Below, in pieces: positions 17,443-26,935 of a stretch of DNA of 64,000 bases. The DNA comes from Azoarcus sp. CIB. GTDB lineage: Bacteria > Pseudomonadota > Gammaproteobacteria > Burkholderiales > Rhodocyclaceae. Positions within the stretch are counted from its first letter, which is position 1. Each line of letters begins with the position of its first letter. Both the position numbers and the translations under genes were made by a program. Under the pieces are notes generated by a model that was not told the DNA's origin, searched no databases, and worked only from the letters and a program-made list of their open reading frames with translations. The stretch is taken from assembly GCF_001190925.1 (NCBI RefSeq), contig NZ_CP011072.1:2418001-2482000 (forward strand), read 5' to 3'.

Positions 17443-20400
17443 ATGAGTCATTTTCTCGACCGCCTGAAATTCTTCGACAAGGTGAAGGACACCTTCGCCG
17501 GCGGCCACGGCATCGTCACCAACGAGGACCGTAGCTGGGAAGACGCCTACCGCAACCGCTGGCGCCACGACAAGGTCGTGCGCTCGACGCACGGCGTCAA
17601 TTGCACGGGCGGCTGTTCGTGGAAGATCTTCGTCAAGAACGGCCTGGTGTCGTTCGAGATGCAGCAGACCGACTATCCGCGCACCCGCGAGGACCTGCCG
17701 AACCATGAACCGCGCGGCTGCCAGCGCGGCGCGTCGTTCTCGTGGTACCTGTACTCGCCGCACCGCATCAAGCACCCGATGATCCGCGGGCGCCTGCTCG
17801 AGCTGTACCGCGCCGAGCGCAAGACCGGCAAGGATCCGGTCGAGGCGTGGGCGGCGATCCAGGCCGACAGCACCAAGCGCGACAAGTACGTGACGGTGCG
17901 CGGCCTCGGCGGCTTCGTGCGCACGGACTGGCAGGAAGTGAACGAGATCATCGCCGCGGCGAACATCTACACGATCAAGAAGTGGGGTCCGGACCGCATC
18001 TACGGCTTCTCGCCGATCCCGGCGATGTCGATGATCTCGTACGCGGCCGGCGCGCGCTACCTGTCCCTGATTGGCGCGGCCTGCGGTTCCTTCTACGACT
18101 GGTACTGCGACCTGCCCGCGGCGAGCCCGCAGACCTGGGGCGAGCAGACCGACGTGCCGGAGGCGGCCGACTGGTACAACTCGACCTACCTCATCATCAC
18201 CGGCGCGAACCTGCCGATGACGCGCACGCCGGATGCGCACTTCGCGACCGAAGTCCGCTACAAGGGCGCGAAGATCGTGTCGATGGCGCCGGACTACGCG
18301 GAATACGTGAAGTTCGCCGACCTGTGGATGCCGGTCAAGCAGGGCACGGACGCGGCGGCCTTCCTCGCGATGGGCCACGTGGCGCTGAAGGAATACTTCA
18401 TCGACCGTCAGGAGCCCTACTTCCAGGAGTACGCGCGCAAGTACACCGACCTGCCGATGCAGGTGATCCTGCGTTCGCACGACGGCGCCTTCGTGCCCGA
18501 CCGCAATCTGCGCGCATCGGACTTCGACGACCTGCTGGGCGAGACGAACAACCCCGACTGGAAGACCATCGTCGTCGACGCACGCACGAACGCCTACGTC
18601 GCCCCGAACGGCTCGGTGGGATTCCGCTGGGGCGAGGAGGGCAAGTGGAACCTGCTGCCGAAGAACGCCGCGAACCAGGAGGAGATCGAGGCCGAACTGT
18701 CGTGCATCGACCGGCGCGACGACGTCGCATCGGTCGGCTTCCCGCACTTCCAGCCGGGCGAGCCGGGCCTGCTGTACCGCAACGTGCCGGTGAGGAAGCT
18801 GACGCTGGCCTCCGGCGAGACCGTCTTCGTCACCTCGGTGTTCGACCTGCAGGTCGCGCAATACGGCATCGACCGTGGTCTCGGCGGCGAGAACGTCGCC
18901 AAGTCCTATGACGACGCCAGCGTCGCCTACACCCCGGCGTGGGCGGCCAAGGTCACCGGCGTGAAGGCCGCCGACATCGAGCGCACCGGCCGCGAGTTCG
19001 CCGACAACGCGTCGAAGACGCGCGGCAAGTCGATGATCATCATGGGCGCGGCGATCAACCACTGGTACCACAACGACATGCAGTACCGGTCGATCATGAA
19101 CCTGCTGCACATGTGCGGCTGCGTCGGCCAGAGCGGCGGCGGCTGGGCGCACTACGTGGGCCAGGAAAAGCTGCGTCCGCAAGCCGGCTGGGCGCCGATC
19201 GCGTTCGCGACCGACTGGCAGCGCCCGCCGCGCCACCAGAATTCGACCTCGTACTGGTACTTCCACACCGACCAGTGGCGCTACGAGACCATCGACGCCG
19301 ACGAACTGCTGCAGCCGGCCGCGAAGGGCAAGTACAAGGGCTACAAGCTCGCCGACTACAACGTCGCCGCGACGCGCATGGGCTGGCTGCCGTCGGCGCC
19401 GCACTTCAACCGCAACCCGCTGGAACTGGTCGCCGAGGCCGAGAAGGCCGGCGCGACCGATGAAGCCGGCATCGCGAAGTACATCGTCGACGAGCTGAAG
19501 TCGGGCAAGCTCGACGTCGCCTTCGCCGACCCGGACGCCGAGGAGAACTGGCCGCGCAACCTGTTCGTGTGGCGCGCGAACCTGATCGGCACGTCCGCCA
19601 AGGGTCACGAGTACTTCCTCAAGCACCTGCTGGGCGCGCAGAACGGCGTGCTGCAGGAAGGCGGCGACGGCCGCGGCACGAAGGAAGTGAAGTGGCACGA
19701 GGAAGCGCCCGTCGGCAAGCTGGATCTGATGGTGGACATCAACTTCCGCCTGAACTCGACCGGCGCCTACTCCGACATCATCCTGCCGACGGCGACGTGG
19801 TACGAGAAGAACGACCTCAACACCACCGACATGCACCCCTTCATCCACCCGCTGTCGGAAGCCGTGACGCCGGGCTGGGAATCGAAGTCGGACTGGCAGA
19901 TCTTCCGCACGATCGCGAAGACCTTCTCGGATCTCGCCGAGAAGCATCTCGGCGTCGCCAAGGACGTCGTCGCGCTGCCGATGCAGCACGACTCGCCGTT
20001 CGAGCTCGCGCAGCCGCTCGGCCAGGTGCGCGACTGGAAGAAGGGCGAGTGCGAGCCGGTGCCGGGCAAGACCATGCCGCTGCTGAAGGTCGTCGAGCGC
20101 AACTTCGCCGACACCTACAAGAAGTACATCGCGCTCGGCCCGCTGATGACCAAGCTCGGCAACAACGTCAAGGGCCTGGACTGGAACACCGAGCAGGAGT
20201 ACGACGAGCTCAAGAAGTGCAACTACACGGTGCAGATCCCCGGCGTCTCCTTCGGCATGCCCTCACTGGAAGAGGACATCTCGGTGTGCGACGCGGTGAT
20301 GCGCATGGCGCCCGAGACCAACGGTGAAGTCGCGCACAAGTCGTGGTCGGCCCTGTCGAAGAAGACCGGCATCGACCACCACCACCTGTACGCCGGCCGT

Positions 20401-21198
20401 CACGAGGACAAGATCACCTTCCGCGACATCCAGGCCCAGCCGCGCAAGATCATCACCGCGCCCACCTGGTCCGGGATCGAGTCGGAGACGGTGAGCTACA
20501 CCGCGGGCTACACCAACATCCACGAGCACATCCCGTTCCGCACGCTCACGGGCCGGGCCCACTTCTACCAGGATCACGAGTGGTTCCTCGACTTCGGCGA
20601 GGGTTTCTGCGCCTACCGTCCGCCGATCGACATGAAGGCACAGAACCTGATCCCGGACTCGGTACGCAGGAAGCCGCACCTGACGCTGTCGTGGATCACG
20701 CCGCACTCCAAGTGGGGCATCCACTCCAGCTACCAGGACAACCTGCGCATGCTGTCGCTGTTCCGTGGCGGCCCCTACGTGTGGGTGTCCGAGGACGATG
20801 CGAAAGAGATCGGCCTCAAGGACAACGACTGGATCGAGGCGATCAACGCCAACGGCGCGACGATGGCCCGCGCGGTGGTGTCGCAGCGTGTGCCGCGCGG
20901 CGTCGCGCTGATGTACCACGCCCAGGAGAAGACGGTGAACGTCCCGGGCTCGCCTTCCACGGGCAAGCGCGGCGGCATCCTGAACTCCGTGACGCGCGTG
21001 ATCGTGAAGCCGACGAACATGGTCGGCGGCTATGCGCAGCTCGCGTACAGCTTCAACTACTACGGCACGGTGGGTTGCCAGCGTGACGAGATGGTGGTGC
21101 TGCACAAGATCGAGGATCAGGACATCGACTGGCTGGAGCGGCCACTGACGGCCGAGCGCGAGCAGCAGAGGAATCCAGTGGGTATTGGAGCGAAGTAA
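17443..21198 (+). CDS. narG: Respiratory nitrate reductase alpha subunit NarG
   Basis: Catalytic subunit of the membrane-bound nitrate reductase, 1251 residues, facing the cytoplasm. It reduces nitrate to nitrite at a Mo-bis-MGD cofactor. The FS0 [4Fe-4S] ligands are H50, C54, C58 and C93 (HGVNCTGGC, then RGCQRG). The molybdenum ligand equivalent to E. coli Asp222 is Asp223 in YDWYCDLP. The N-terminus keeps the RSWEDAYRNRWRHDKVVRSTHG region typical of NarG and has no Tat signal of the Nap type. The ATG is preceded by CAGGAG. A 172-bp gap holding a palindromic repeat separates it from narH, which is unusual inside this operon. Confidence 0.97.
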   Translation: MSHFLDRLKFFDKVKDTFAGGHGIVTNEDRSWEDAYRNRWRHDKVVRSTHGVNCTGGCSWKIFVKNGLVSFEMQQTDYPRTREDLPNHEPRGCQRGASFSWYLYSPHRIKHPMIRGRLLELYRAERKTGKDPVEAWAAIQADSTKRDKYVTVRGLGGFVRTDWQEVNEIIAAANIYTIKKWGPDRIYGFSPIPAMSMISYAAGARYLSLIGAACGSFYDWYCDLPAASPQTWGEQTDVPEAADWYNSTYLIITGANLPMTRTPDAHFATEVRYKGAKIVSMAPDYAEYVKFADLWMPVKQGTDAAAFLAMGHVALKEYFIDRQEPYFQEYARKYTDLPMQVILRSHDGAFVPDRNLRASDFDDLLGETNNPDWKTIVVDARTNAYVAPNGSVGFRWGEEGKWNLLPKNAANQEEIEAELSCIDRRDDVASVGFPHFQPGEPGLLYRNVPVRKLTLASGETVFVTSVFDLQVAQYGIDRGLGGENVAKSYDDASVAYTPAWAAKVTGVKAADIERTGREFADNASKTRGKSMIIMGAAINHWYHNDMQYRSIMNLLHMCGCVGQSGGGWAHYVGQEKLRPQAGWAPIAFATDWQRPPRHQNSTSYWYFHTDQWRYETIDADELLQPAAKGKYKGYKLADYNVAATRMGWLPSAPHFNRNPLELVAEAEKAGATDEAGIAKYIVDELKSGKLDVAFADPDAEENWPRNLFVWRANLIGTSAKGHEYFLKHLLGAQNGVLQEGGDGRGTKEVKWHEEAPVGKLDLMVDINFRLNSTGAYSDIILPTATWYEKNDLNTTDMHPFIHPLSEAVTPGWESKSDWQIFRTIAKTFSDLAEKHLGVAKDVVALPMQHDSPFELAQPLGQVRDWKKGECEPVPGKTMPLLKVVERNFADTYKKYIALGPLMTKLGNNVKGLDWNTEQEYDELKKCNYTVQIPGVSFGMPSLEEDISVCDAVMRMAPETNGEVAHKSWSALSKKTGIDHHHLYAGRHEDKITFRDIQAQPRKIITAPTWSGIESETVSYTAGYTNIHEHIPFRTLTGRAHFYQDHEWFLDFGEGFCAYRPPIDMKAQNLIPDSVRRKPHLTLSWITPHSKWGIHSSYQDNLRMLSLFRGGPYVWVSEDDAKEIGLKDNDWIEAINANGATMARAVVSQRVPRGVALMYHAQEKTVNVPGSPSTGKRGGILNSVTRVIVKPTNMVGGYAQLAYSFNYYGTVGCQRDEMVVLHKIEDQDIDWLERPLTAEREQQRNPVGIGAK

Positions 21199-21207
21199 GG
21201 GATCGCT

Positions 21208-21310
21208 CTCCCTCCCCTTCAAGGGGAGGGCCGGGGTGGGGATGGGTGGACTCCGAAGCGCCAATTGGAAACCCATCCCCATCCTGTCCTTCCCCTTGAA
21301 GGGGAAGGGA
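21208..21310. repeat. Palindromic intergenic repeat, copy 2, between narG and narH
   Basis: Same element as at 14112-14208, in the same orientation: outer palindromic arms CCCCTTCAAGGGG and CCCCTTGAAGGGG, inner arms GGGGTGGGGATGGGT and ACCCATCCCC, with a different central loop. It begins about 10 bp after the narG stop and ends about 60 bp before narH. It may fold in the mRNA and affect stability or processing between the two cistrons. Confidence 0.8.
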
Positions 21311-21370
21311 CCTGCTAACAAATGCCATCTCTTCCTCTACGGAAGGGGAATCGAGATTTAGGAGAAACAC

Positions 21371-22921
21371 ATGAAAATCCGCGCGCAATTCGCGATGGTG
21401 TTCAACCTCGACAAATGCATCGGTTGCCACACCTGCTCGGTGACCTGCAAGAACGTCTGGTCGAACCGCAAGGGCATCGAGTACGCCTGGTTCAACAACG
21501 TCGAGTCCAAACCCGGCGTCGGCTATCCGAAGAACTGGGAAAACCAGGAGAAGTGGAAAGGCGGCTGGGAAAAGGTCAACGGCAAGCTGGAGCTGAAGGC
21601 CGGCGGCAAGCTGAAGAAGATCGTGCAGATCTTCGCCAACCCCAACATGCCCGAAATCGACGACTACTACGAGCCCTTCACCTACGACTACGCCCGCCTG
21701 CACAACGCGCCGCTGTCGGAAGCCGCGCCGACCGCGCGTCCGGTGTCGCAGATCACCGGCGAGAAGATGGACAAGATCACCTGGGGCCCGAACTGGGAGG
21801 ACGACCTCGCCGGCGAATTCGCCGCGCGCTCGCAGGACCCCAACTTCGCGAACATGCAGAAGGAGATGTACAAGCAGTTCGAGAACACCTTCCACCTCTA
21901 CCTGCCGCGCATCTGCAACCACTGCATCAACCCCGCCTGCGTCGCCTCCTGCCCGTCGGGCGCGATGTACAAGCGCGAGGAAGACGGCATCGTGCTCGCC
22001 GACCAGGACCGCTGCCGCGGCTGGCGCATGTGCATCTCGGGCTGCCCGTACAAGAAGGTGTTCTTCAACTGGGAGTCGTCCAAGGCCGAGAAGTGCATCG
22101 GCTGCTACCCGCGCGTCGAATCCGGCCTGCCGACCGTCTGTTCCGAGTCCTGCGTCGGCCGCATCCGCTACAACGGCATCATTCTCTATGACGCCGACAA
22201 GCTGCTGGACGCTGCCTCGACCGACAACGAGCAGGACCTCTACAAGGCCCATCTGGACCTCTTCGTCGATCCCTACGACCCCGCGATCATCGCCCAGGCG
22301 CTGAAGGACGGCGTGCCGCAGAGCTGGATCGACGCCGCGCAGAAGTCGCCGATCTACAAGATGGCCGTCGAGTGGAAGATCGCCTTCCCGCTGCACCCCG
22401 AGTTCCGCACCCTGCCGATGATCTGGTACGTGCCGCCGCTCTCCCCGGTGCAGTCGCAGATCGACCAGAAGAAGCTGCCGACCGAATCCGACGGCGTGAT
22501 CCCGAAGGCCGAAGCGATGCGCCTGCCGGTGCAGTACCTCGCGAACCTGCTCACCGCGGGCAAGACCGAGTACATCACCAGCGCGCTCAACCGCCTGCTC
22601 GCGATGCGCTCGTACATGCGCTCGATCCATGTCGAGGGCACGCCGGACCTCGGACCGCTCAACCGCGCCGGCATCACCGAGCAGATCGCCAAGGACATGT
22701 ACCGCTACCTCGCGATTGCCAACTACGAGGACCGCTTCGTCGTGCCGACCGCGCACGAAGAGATCCGCCTCGACGACTACCACGGCTTCCAGGGCCAGAA
22801 CGGCTTCACCTTCGGCGCGGACAACTCCAAGGGCTACGGCACCTTCGCCCTCTTCCCCGAGCGCCGCACGGAATCGGCCGAACCCCGCGAACCGGCCCCC
22901 CTCGCCGGCCCGCGCGATTGA
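21371..22921 (+). CDS. narH: Respiratory nitrate reductase beta subunit NarH
   Basis: Iron-sulfur electron-transfer subunit, 516 residues, carrying electrons from NarI haem to NarG. It has four ferredoxin-like Cys clusters: C16-C19-C22-C26 (CIGCHTCSVTC), CNHCINPACVASCP, CRGWRMCISGCP and CIGCYPRVESG...CSESC. In the third cluster Trp replaces one Cys (CRGW), the hallmark of the [3Fe-4S] centre in NarH. ATG 21371 follows AGGAGAAACAC. narJ starts 11 nt after its stop. Confidence 0.97.
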   Translation: MKIRAQFAMVFNLDKCIGCHTCSVTCKNVWSNRKGIEYAWFNNVESKPGVGYPKNWENQEKWKGGWEKVNGKLELKAGGKLKKIVQIFANPNMPEIDDYYEPFTYDYARLHNAPLSEAAPTARPVSQITGEKMDKITWGPNWEDDLAGEFAARSQDPNFANMQKEMYKQFENTFHLYLPRICNHCINPACVASCPSGAMYKREEDGIVLADQDRCRGWRMCISGCPYKKVFFNWESSKAEKCIGCYPRVESGLPTVCSESCVGRIRYNGIILYDADKLLDAASTDNEQDLYKAHLDLFVDPYDPAIIAQALKDGVPQSWIDAAQKSPIYKMAVEWKIAFPLHPEFRTLPMIWYVPPLSPVQSQIDQKKLPTESDGVIPKAEAMRLPVQYLANLLTAGKTEYITSALNRLLAMRSYMRSIHVEGTPDLGPLNRAGITEQIAKDMYRYLAIANYEDRFVVPTAHEEIRLDDYHGFQGQNGFTFGADNSKGYGTFALFPERRTESAEPREPAPLAGPRD

Positions 22922-22932
22922 AGGAGAACACG

Positions 22933-23475
22933 ATGAAAATCTTCCGTTTGTTGTCCGCCCTGCTCGACTACCCGAGCGACGGCTTCCTCGACGCCCTGCG
23001 CGAACTTGCCGCCAAGGACCCGTACGCCTTCGTCGAGTCGCTCGACGAGGAAGTCGCCCTCAGCGCCGAGGAATACCGCAGCGTCGCCGACTTCATCACG
23101 ATGCTGCTCGCGTCGGATCCGCTCGAACTGCAGGGCGCCTACGTGCAGTGCTTCGACCTCACCGCCGAGCACAGCCTGCACCTGACGCACCACATCTTCG
23201 GCGAAGAGAAGACGCGCGGCCCCGCGCTGATCGACCTCGGCGAGTTCTACCGCAGCTACGGCCTGCAGGCCGACGAGAAGGAACTGCCGGACTACCTGCC
23301 GGTGATGCTGGAGTTCTGCTCGACGCTGAGCATCGGCGAAGCCTGGATCTTCCTCGGCGACGTCGCGAAGGTGCTCAAAGTGCTCGCCGACAACCTGGAA
23401 AAGTCCGCCAGCCCGTACGCGCCGCTGGTCCGGATCGTGGAAAAACAGGGCAGCCTGACGCGCCTGGCTGCCTGA
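22933..23475 (+). CDS. narJ: Nitrate reductase assembly chaperone NarJ
   Basis: A dedicated chaperone of 180 residues (TorD/NarJ family) needed for molybdenum cofactor insertion into NarG and membrane docking of NarGH; it is not part of the final enzyme. It opens with MKIFRLLSALLDYPSD and has the conserved FDLTAEHSLHLTHHIFGE and LPDYLPVMLEF segments. The Shine-Dalgarno AAGGAG overlaps the narH stop region, and narI follows 9 nt after the stop, so translation is likely coupled across narH-narJ-narI. Confidence 0.96.
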   Translation: MKIFRLLSALLDYPSDGFLDALRELAAKDPYAFVESLDEEVALSAEEYRSVADFITMLLASDPLELQGAYVQCFDLTAEHSLHLTHHIFGEEKTRGPALIDLGEFYRSYGLQADEKELPDYLPVMLEFCSTLSIGEAWIFLGDVAKVLKVLADNLEKSASPYAPLVRIVEKQGSLTRLAA

Positions 23476-23484
23476 GGAGACGAC

Positions 23485-24192
23485 ATGAACGCAATCAACT
23501 TCTTCTTCGGGGTCTATCCCTACATCGCGCTGTCTGTGTTCGTGATCGGCAGCTGGATCCGCTACGACAACGAGCAGTACACGTGGAAGACCGACTCGTC
23601 GCAGCTGCTATCGAAGAGCAACATGTGGATCGCGAGCAACCTGTTCCACGTCGGCATCCTGTCGATTTTCGCCGGCCACTTCGCCGGTCTCGTGCTGCCG
23701 CATGCGCTGTGGATCGGGCTGGGCGTGTCCGACCTGCAGCACCAGTGGATCGCGATCGTCGCCGGCAGCGTGTTCGGCACCATGTGCCTGATCGGCGGCG
23801 CCATCCTGTGGCTGCGCCGCATGTTCAACCCGCGCGTGCGCGCCGCCGGTCGCCGCATGGATGCCTTCATCCTGGGCTGGCTGATGCTGACGCTGGTTGC
23901 GGGCCTGTCGACGCTGCCGGTGTCGATCGGCCATGCGAACCACGGCGACCCCGGCGTGATGCTGGCGCTGTCGGGCTGGGTGCAGAGCGTACTGACGCTG
24001 CAACCGAAACCCGAGCTGCTCGCCGCCGTGGAGCCGGTGTTCCGCTTCCACATGGTACTGGGGATGACGGTGTTCCTGCTGTTTCCCTTCACGCGTCTCG
24101 TGCACATTCTCACTGCGCCGCTGAGCTACGTCGGCCGCGCCTACCAGATCGTGCGATCGAAGCGGCGCGTCAAGGCCACCGCATCGGCCTGA
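23485..24192 (+). CDS. narI: Respiratory nitrate reductase gamma subunit NarI
   Basis: Di-haem b membrane subunit, 235 residues with five membrane helices. It oxidises quinol at the periplasmic side and anchors NarGH. Haem ligands are visible as H55 and H65 (NLFHVGILSIFAGHF) and H189 and H207 (FRFHMVLG...TRLVHIL), with the same 10- and 18-residue spacings as in E. coli NarI. The Shine-Dalgarno GAGGAG lies just upstream. It ends the structural nar genes; narX follows after 85 bp containing a strong GC hairpin. Confidence 0.96.
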   Translation: MNAINFFFGVYPYIALSVFVIGSWIRYDNEQYTWKTDSSQLLSKSNMWIASNLFHVGILSIFAGHFAGLVLPHALWIGLGVSDLQHQWIAIVAGSVFGTMCLIGGAILWLRRMFNPRVRAAGRRMDAFILGWLMLTLVAGLSTLPVSIGHANHGDPGVMLALSGWVQSVLTLQPKPELLAAVEPVFRFHMVLGMTVFLLFPFTRLVHILTAPLSYVGRAYQIVRSKRRVKATASA

Positions 24193-24199
24193 GACCATC

Positions 24200-24219
24200 C
24201 CGGGGGCGGCAGCCCCCGG
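24200..24219. terminator. GC hairpin between narI and narX
   Basis: CCGGGGGC and GCCCCCGG pair over 8 bp with loop GGCA, 8 nt after the narI stop. No U-tract follows, so it is at best a partial terminator or an mRNA stabiliser separating structural from regulatory genes. Confidence 0.4.
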
Positions 24220-24277
24220 CTTGCGGGGTGTCGGCAGGCGACGTAGTCTGCACGCCACCCTGCTTCATCGAGCGTTC

Positions 24278-26224
24278 ATGCTCCCTCTCGGCAACAGTCT
24301 CAGCACCAAGATCACCGGCATCCTGCTGGTGTTCTTCCTCGTCGCCCTGACAGCGATCGGCATCACGCTGTTCATGTCCTGGCAGCTCGAGGGGGCCGCC
24401 GCGGCCATCAACGACGCCGGCAGCCTGCGCATGCGCACGCACCGCATCGGCCACCTTCTCGCTCATGCCCCGCAGGCGTCGCCCCCCGAGGCGACGCGCA
24501 TTCGGGAAGCGCTCAGGACGGAACTGGACGAGTTCGACCACGTCTTTGCCGAGCTGCGCCGCGGAAACCCGCAGCGCCCCCTGTTCGTCCCCCGCGACAA
24601 CGACATTCCCGCAGACATGCAGCGGATGGCGGACTTCTGGTCCGCGCAGGTTCGACCGATACTGGATGGCCTGCTCGCCACATCGAATGAGGCCGGCATC
24701 CCCACGGATCCCCCCGCGTTCGACGACACGATCCGGACGTTCGTGGCCGGCATCAACGACGTCGTGCTCAAGATGGAACAGAGCTATGCGCGCAACACCG
24801 ACATCCTGCGCGCGTCGCAGGTGTCCCTGATCGCACTGGCCGTGATCGGCACCCTGTTCCTGATCCGCTTCTTCTTCGTGCTCGTGATCCGCCCCGTCTC
24901 GGAACTGCAGACCGGCATCAAGCGGATGGAGCAGGAGGATTTCAGCGCCCGCGTCCCGGTCCTCGCCAAGGACGAATTCGGCGAGCTGTCCGACGGTTTC
25001 AACCGCATGGCCGTCCACTTGCAGGGCCTGTACGGAACGCTCGAAGAGCGCGTCGACGTCAAGACGCGCAGCCTCGAGGAGAAGAACCGCCAGCTCGAGA
25101 TCCTTTACGACATGGCCGCCTTCCTGCGCCAGCCGCAGGACGTGGACGCCCTGTGCCGCGGCTTCCTGCAGCGCGTACAGAAGATGTTTGGTGCGGCGGC
25201 GAGCTCCGCCCGGCTGCTCGACAGGGATTCGCTCCAACTGTGCATGACCGTGCATGCCGGACTGGACGATGAATTCATCGACCGCGAGGCGACGCTCGAA
25301 TGCGGCGAATGCGTGTGCGGGCAGGCGGCGCGCGGCGGCACCTCCCTCATGTGGGAACCGGACTTGCCCGATCCCCCCCCGGACCTCGGCGCTTGCCGCC
25401 GCGCCGGCTTCAAACTCGTTTCCGCCACACCGATCGGCGCAAACCAGCAGACATTGGGCATCTACAACCTGTATTTCCGCGAGGCCCGCCTCCTCGGCGA
25501 TTCCGACCGCCAGCTCCTCGAGACGCTGGGCCAACAGCTCGGCATCGCGATCGAGAACCAGCGCCTGCACGCGAGCGACCGCGAGCTCGCCGTATCGGAG
25601 GAACGCAACCTCCTCGCACGCGAATTGCACGATTCGATCGCGCAGGGGCTCGCCTTCATGAACCTGCAAGTACAGATGCTCGATGACGCCCTGCGGCACA
25701 GCGACCTGCGTCAGGCGCAGAGCACGCTCGCCATGCTGCGCCAGGGCGTTCAGGAGAGCTACGACGACGTGCGCGAGCTGCTGGTGCATTTCCGTACGCG
25801 CGTCGCGAAGCAGGATCTCGGCGGCGCGATCGGCGCCGCACTCCGCCGGCTCGCCGACCAGAGCGGGATTGCGACGGAGCTGGAACTCGAAGGCGGCGGT
25901 GCCCCGCTCGACGCAGAGGTCGAGACGCAGGCGCTGTACATCCTGCAGGAAGCCCTTTCCAACGTGCGCAAGCACGCCCAGGCCAAGTCCGTGCACGTCG
26001 CCCTGCGCCGCGGGGTACATGGGCTGACGCTCGTCGTGCGCGACGACGGCGTGGGCTTCGACGAAGGCGCCCGCACCGCCCGCGAAACGGAAAACCACAT
26101 CGGCCTGCAGGTCATGCGCGAGCGTGCGCTACGCATCGGCGGAAAATTCTTGCTCAGCTCCACGCCCGGCCGCGGCACGGAAGTGCGCCTCGAGCTCCCC
26201 CGAATCAACCAGGAATCGAACTGA
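24278..26224 (+). CDS. narX: Nitrate/nitrite sensor histidine kinase NarX
   Basis: Membrane-bound sensor kinase of about 648 residues that phosphorylates NarL in response to nitrate or nitrite. Two transmembrane segments (about 10-32 and 182-205) flank a periplasmic domain holding the ligand-binding P-box (INDAGSLRMRTHRIG). A HAMP domain, a GAF-like Cys-containing central module (CGECVCGQ), a HisKA_3 dimerisation domain with phospho-accepting His451 (ARELHDSIAQGL) and a HATPase domain (NVRKHAQA, DDGVGFDEG) follow. ATG 24278 is chosen over an upstream in-frame start at 24221, which lies against the narI-narX hairpin. The stop overlaps the narL start by one base (TGATG). Confidence 0.93.
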   Translation: MLPLGNSLSTKITGILLVFFLVALTAIGITLFMSWQLEGAAAAINDAGSLRMRTHRIGHLLAHAPQASPPEATRIREALRTELDEFDHVFAELRRGNPQRPLFVPRDNDIPADMQRMADFWSAQVRPILDGLLATSNEAGIPTDPPAFDDTIRTFVAGINDVVLKMEQSYARNTDILRASQVSLIALAVIGTLFLIRFFFVLVIRPVSELQTGIKRMEQEDFSARVPVLAKDEFGELSDGFNRMAVHLQGLYGTLEERVDVKTRSLEEKNRQLEILYDMAAFLRQPQDVDALCRGFLQRVQKMFGAAASSARLLDRDSLQLCMTVHAGLDDEFIDREATLECGECVCGQAARGGTSLMWEPDLPDPPPDLGACRRAGFKLVSATPIGANQQTLGIYNLYFREARLLGDSDRQLLETLGQQLGIAIENQRLHASDRELAVSEERNLLARELHDSIAQGLAFMNLQVQMLDDALRHSDLRQAQSTLAMLRQGVQESYDDVRELLVHFRTRVAKQDLGGAIGAALRRLADQSGIATELELEGGGAPLDAEVETQALYILQEALSNVRKHAQAKSVHVALRRGVHGLTLVVRDDGVGFDEGARTARETENHIGLQVMRERALRIGGKFLLSSTPGRGTEVRLELPRINQESN

Positions 26225-26913
26225 TGCCCGCCCCGATCCGAGTGCTCCTCGTCGACGACCACGCCCTCTTCCGCAGCGGCATCAAGTCCCTGCTGCAACG
26301 CCACCCGGAGTTCGAAATCGTCGGCGAGGCGGGCGATGGCATGGAAGGCGTCAAGCGCGCTGCGCAACTGCGGCCCGACGTCGTGCTGCTCGACCTGCAC
26401 ATGCCCGGCCTCTCCGGCCGCGACGCCGCCGCGATGATGGCAGAGGAAGCGCCGGAGTCGCACGTGCTGATGCTGACCGTGTCGGAAGACGCCGAGGACC
26501 TCATCGAAACCCTGCGCGCCGGCGCCTGCGGCTACCTGCTGAAGAACATCGAGGCCGAGACGCTCACGGCCGCGATCACGAAGGCGGCGGCCGGCGAGTC
26601 GGTGATCTCGCCGCAGATGATGGGCAAGCTCGTGCAGGGCGTGCGCGGCGCCCCGCCCAAGGTCAGCACCGAAGCGGCGGCGCCGGCCGTGGTCGCTTCC
26701 GAACTCAACAAGCTCTCGCCGCGCGAGCGGGAAACCCTCGTACTCGTCGCGCGCGGCCAGAGCAACAAGGAAATCGCGCGCACGCTGGATCTCGCCGAGA
26801 GCACGGTCAAGATCCACGTCCAGAACGTCCTGCGCAAGCTCGGCCTGACGAGCCGCGTCCAGGCGGCCGTGTTTGCGGTGGAACAGGGAATCGTGCAGGA
26901 TCCCCGGATCTGA
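26224..26913 (+). CDS. narL: Nitrate/nitrite response regulator NarL
   Basis: LuxR/FixJ-class response regulator of 229 residues. Receiver domain: acidic pair D11-D12, phospho-acceptor D57 (VVLLDLHMPG), the Thr of MLTVS and Lys of YLLKN. The C-terminal helix-turn-helix (about 165-225) reads LSPRERETLVLVARGQSNKEIA and VKIHVQNVLRKLGLTSR. It is coupled to narX by overlapping stop and start codons. It probably controls narK1/narG transcription; only one weak NarL heptamer-like sequence (TACTTCA at 14294-14300) was seen in the narK1 upstream region. Confidence 0.95.
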   Translation: MPAPIRVLLVDDHALFRSGIKSLLQRHPEFEIVGEAGDGMEGVKRAAQLRPDVVLLDLHMPGLSGRDAAAMMAEEAPESHVLMLTVSEDAEDLIETLRAGACGYLLKNIEAETLTAAITKAAAGESVISPQMMGKLVQGVRGAPPKVSTEAAAPAVVASELNKLSPRERETLVLVARGQSNKEIARTLDLAESTVKIHVQNVLRKLGLTSRVQAAVFAVEQGIVQDPRI

Positions 26914-26935
26914 AGGGCGGCCGACGGAGGCCCGC

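Noticed and set aside
17428-19989. Long minus-strand ORF (853 codons) opposite narG
   Set aside because: It is the antisense shadow of a high-GC conserved gene: composition is Arg/Val/His/Ala-rich with no domain, and narG on the plus strand is unambiguous.
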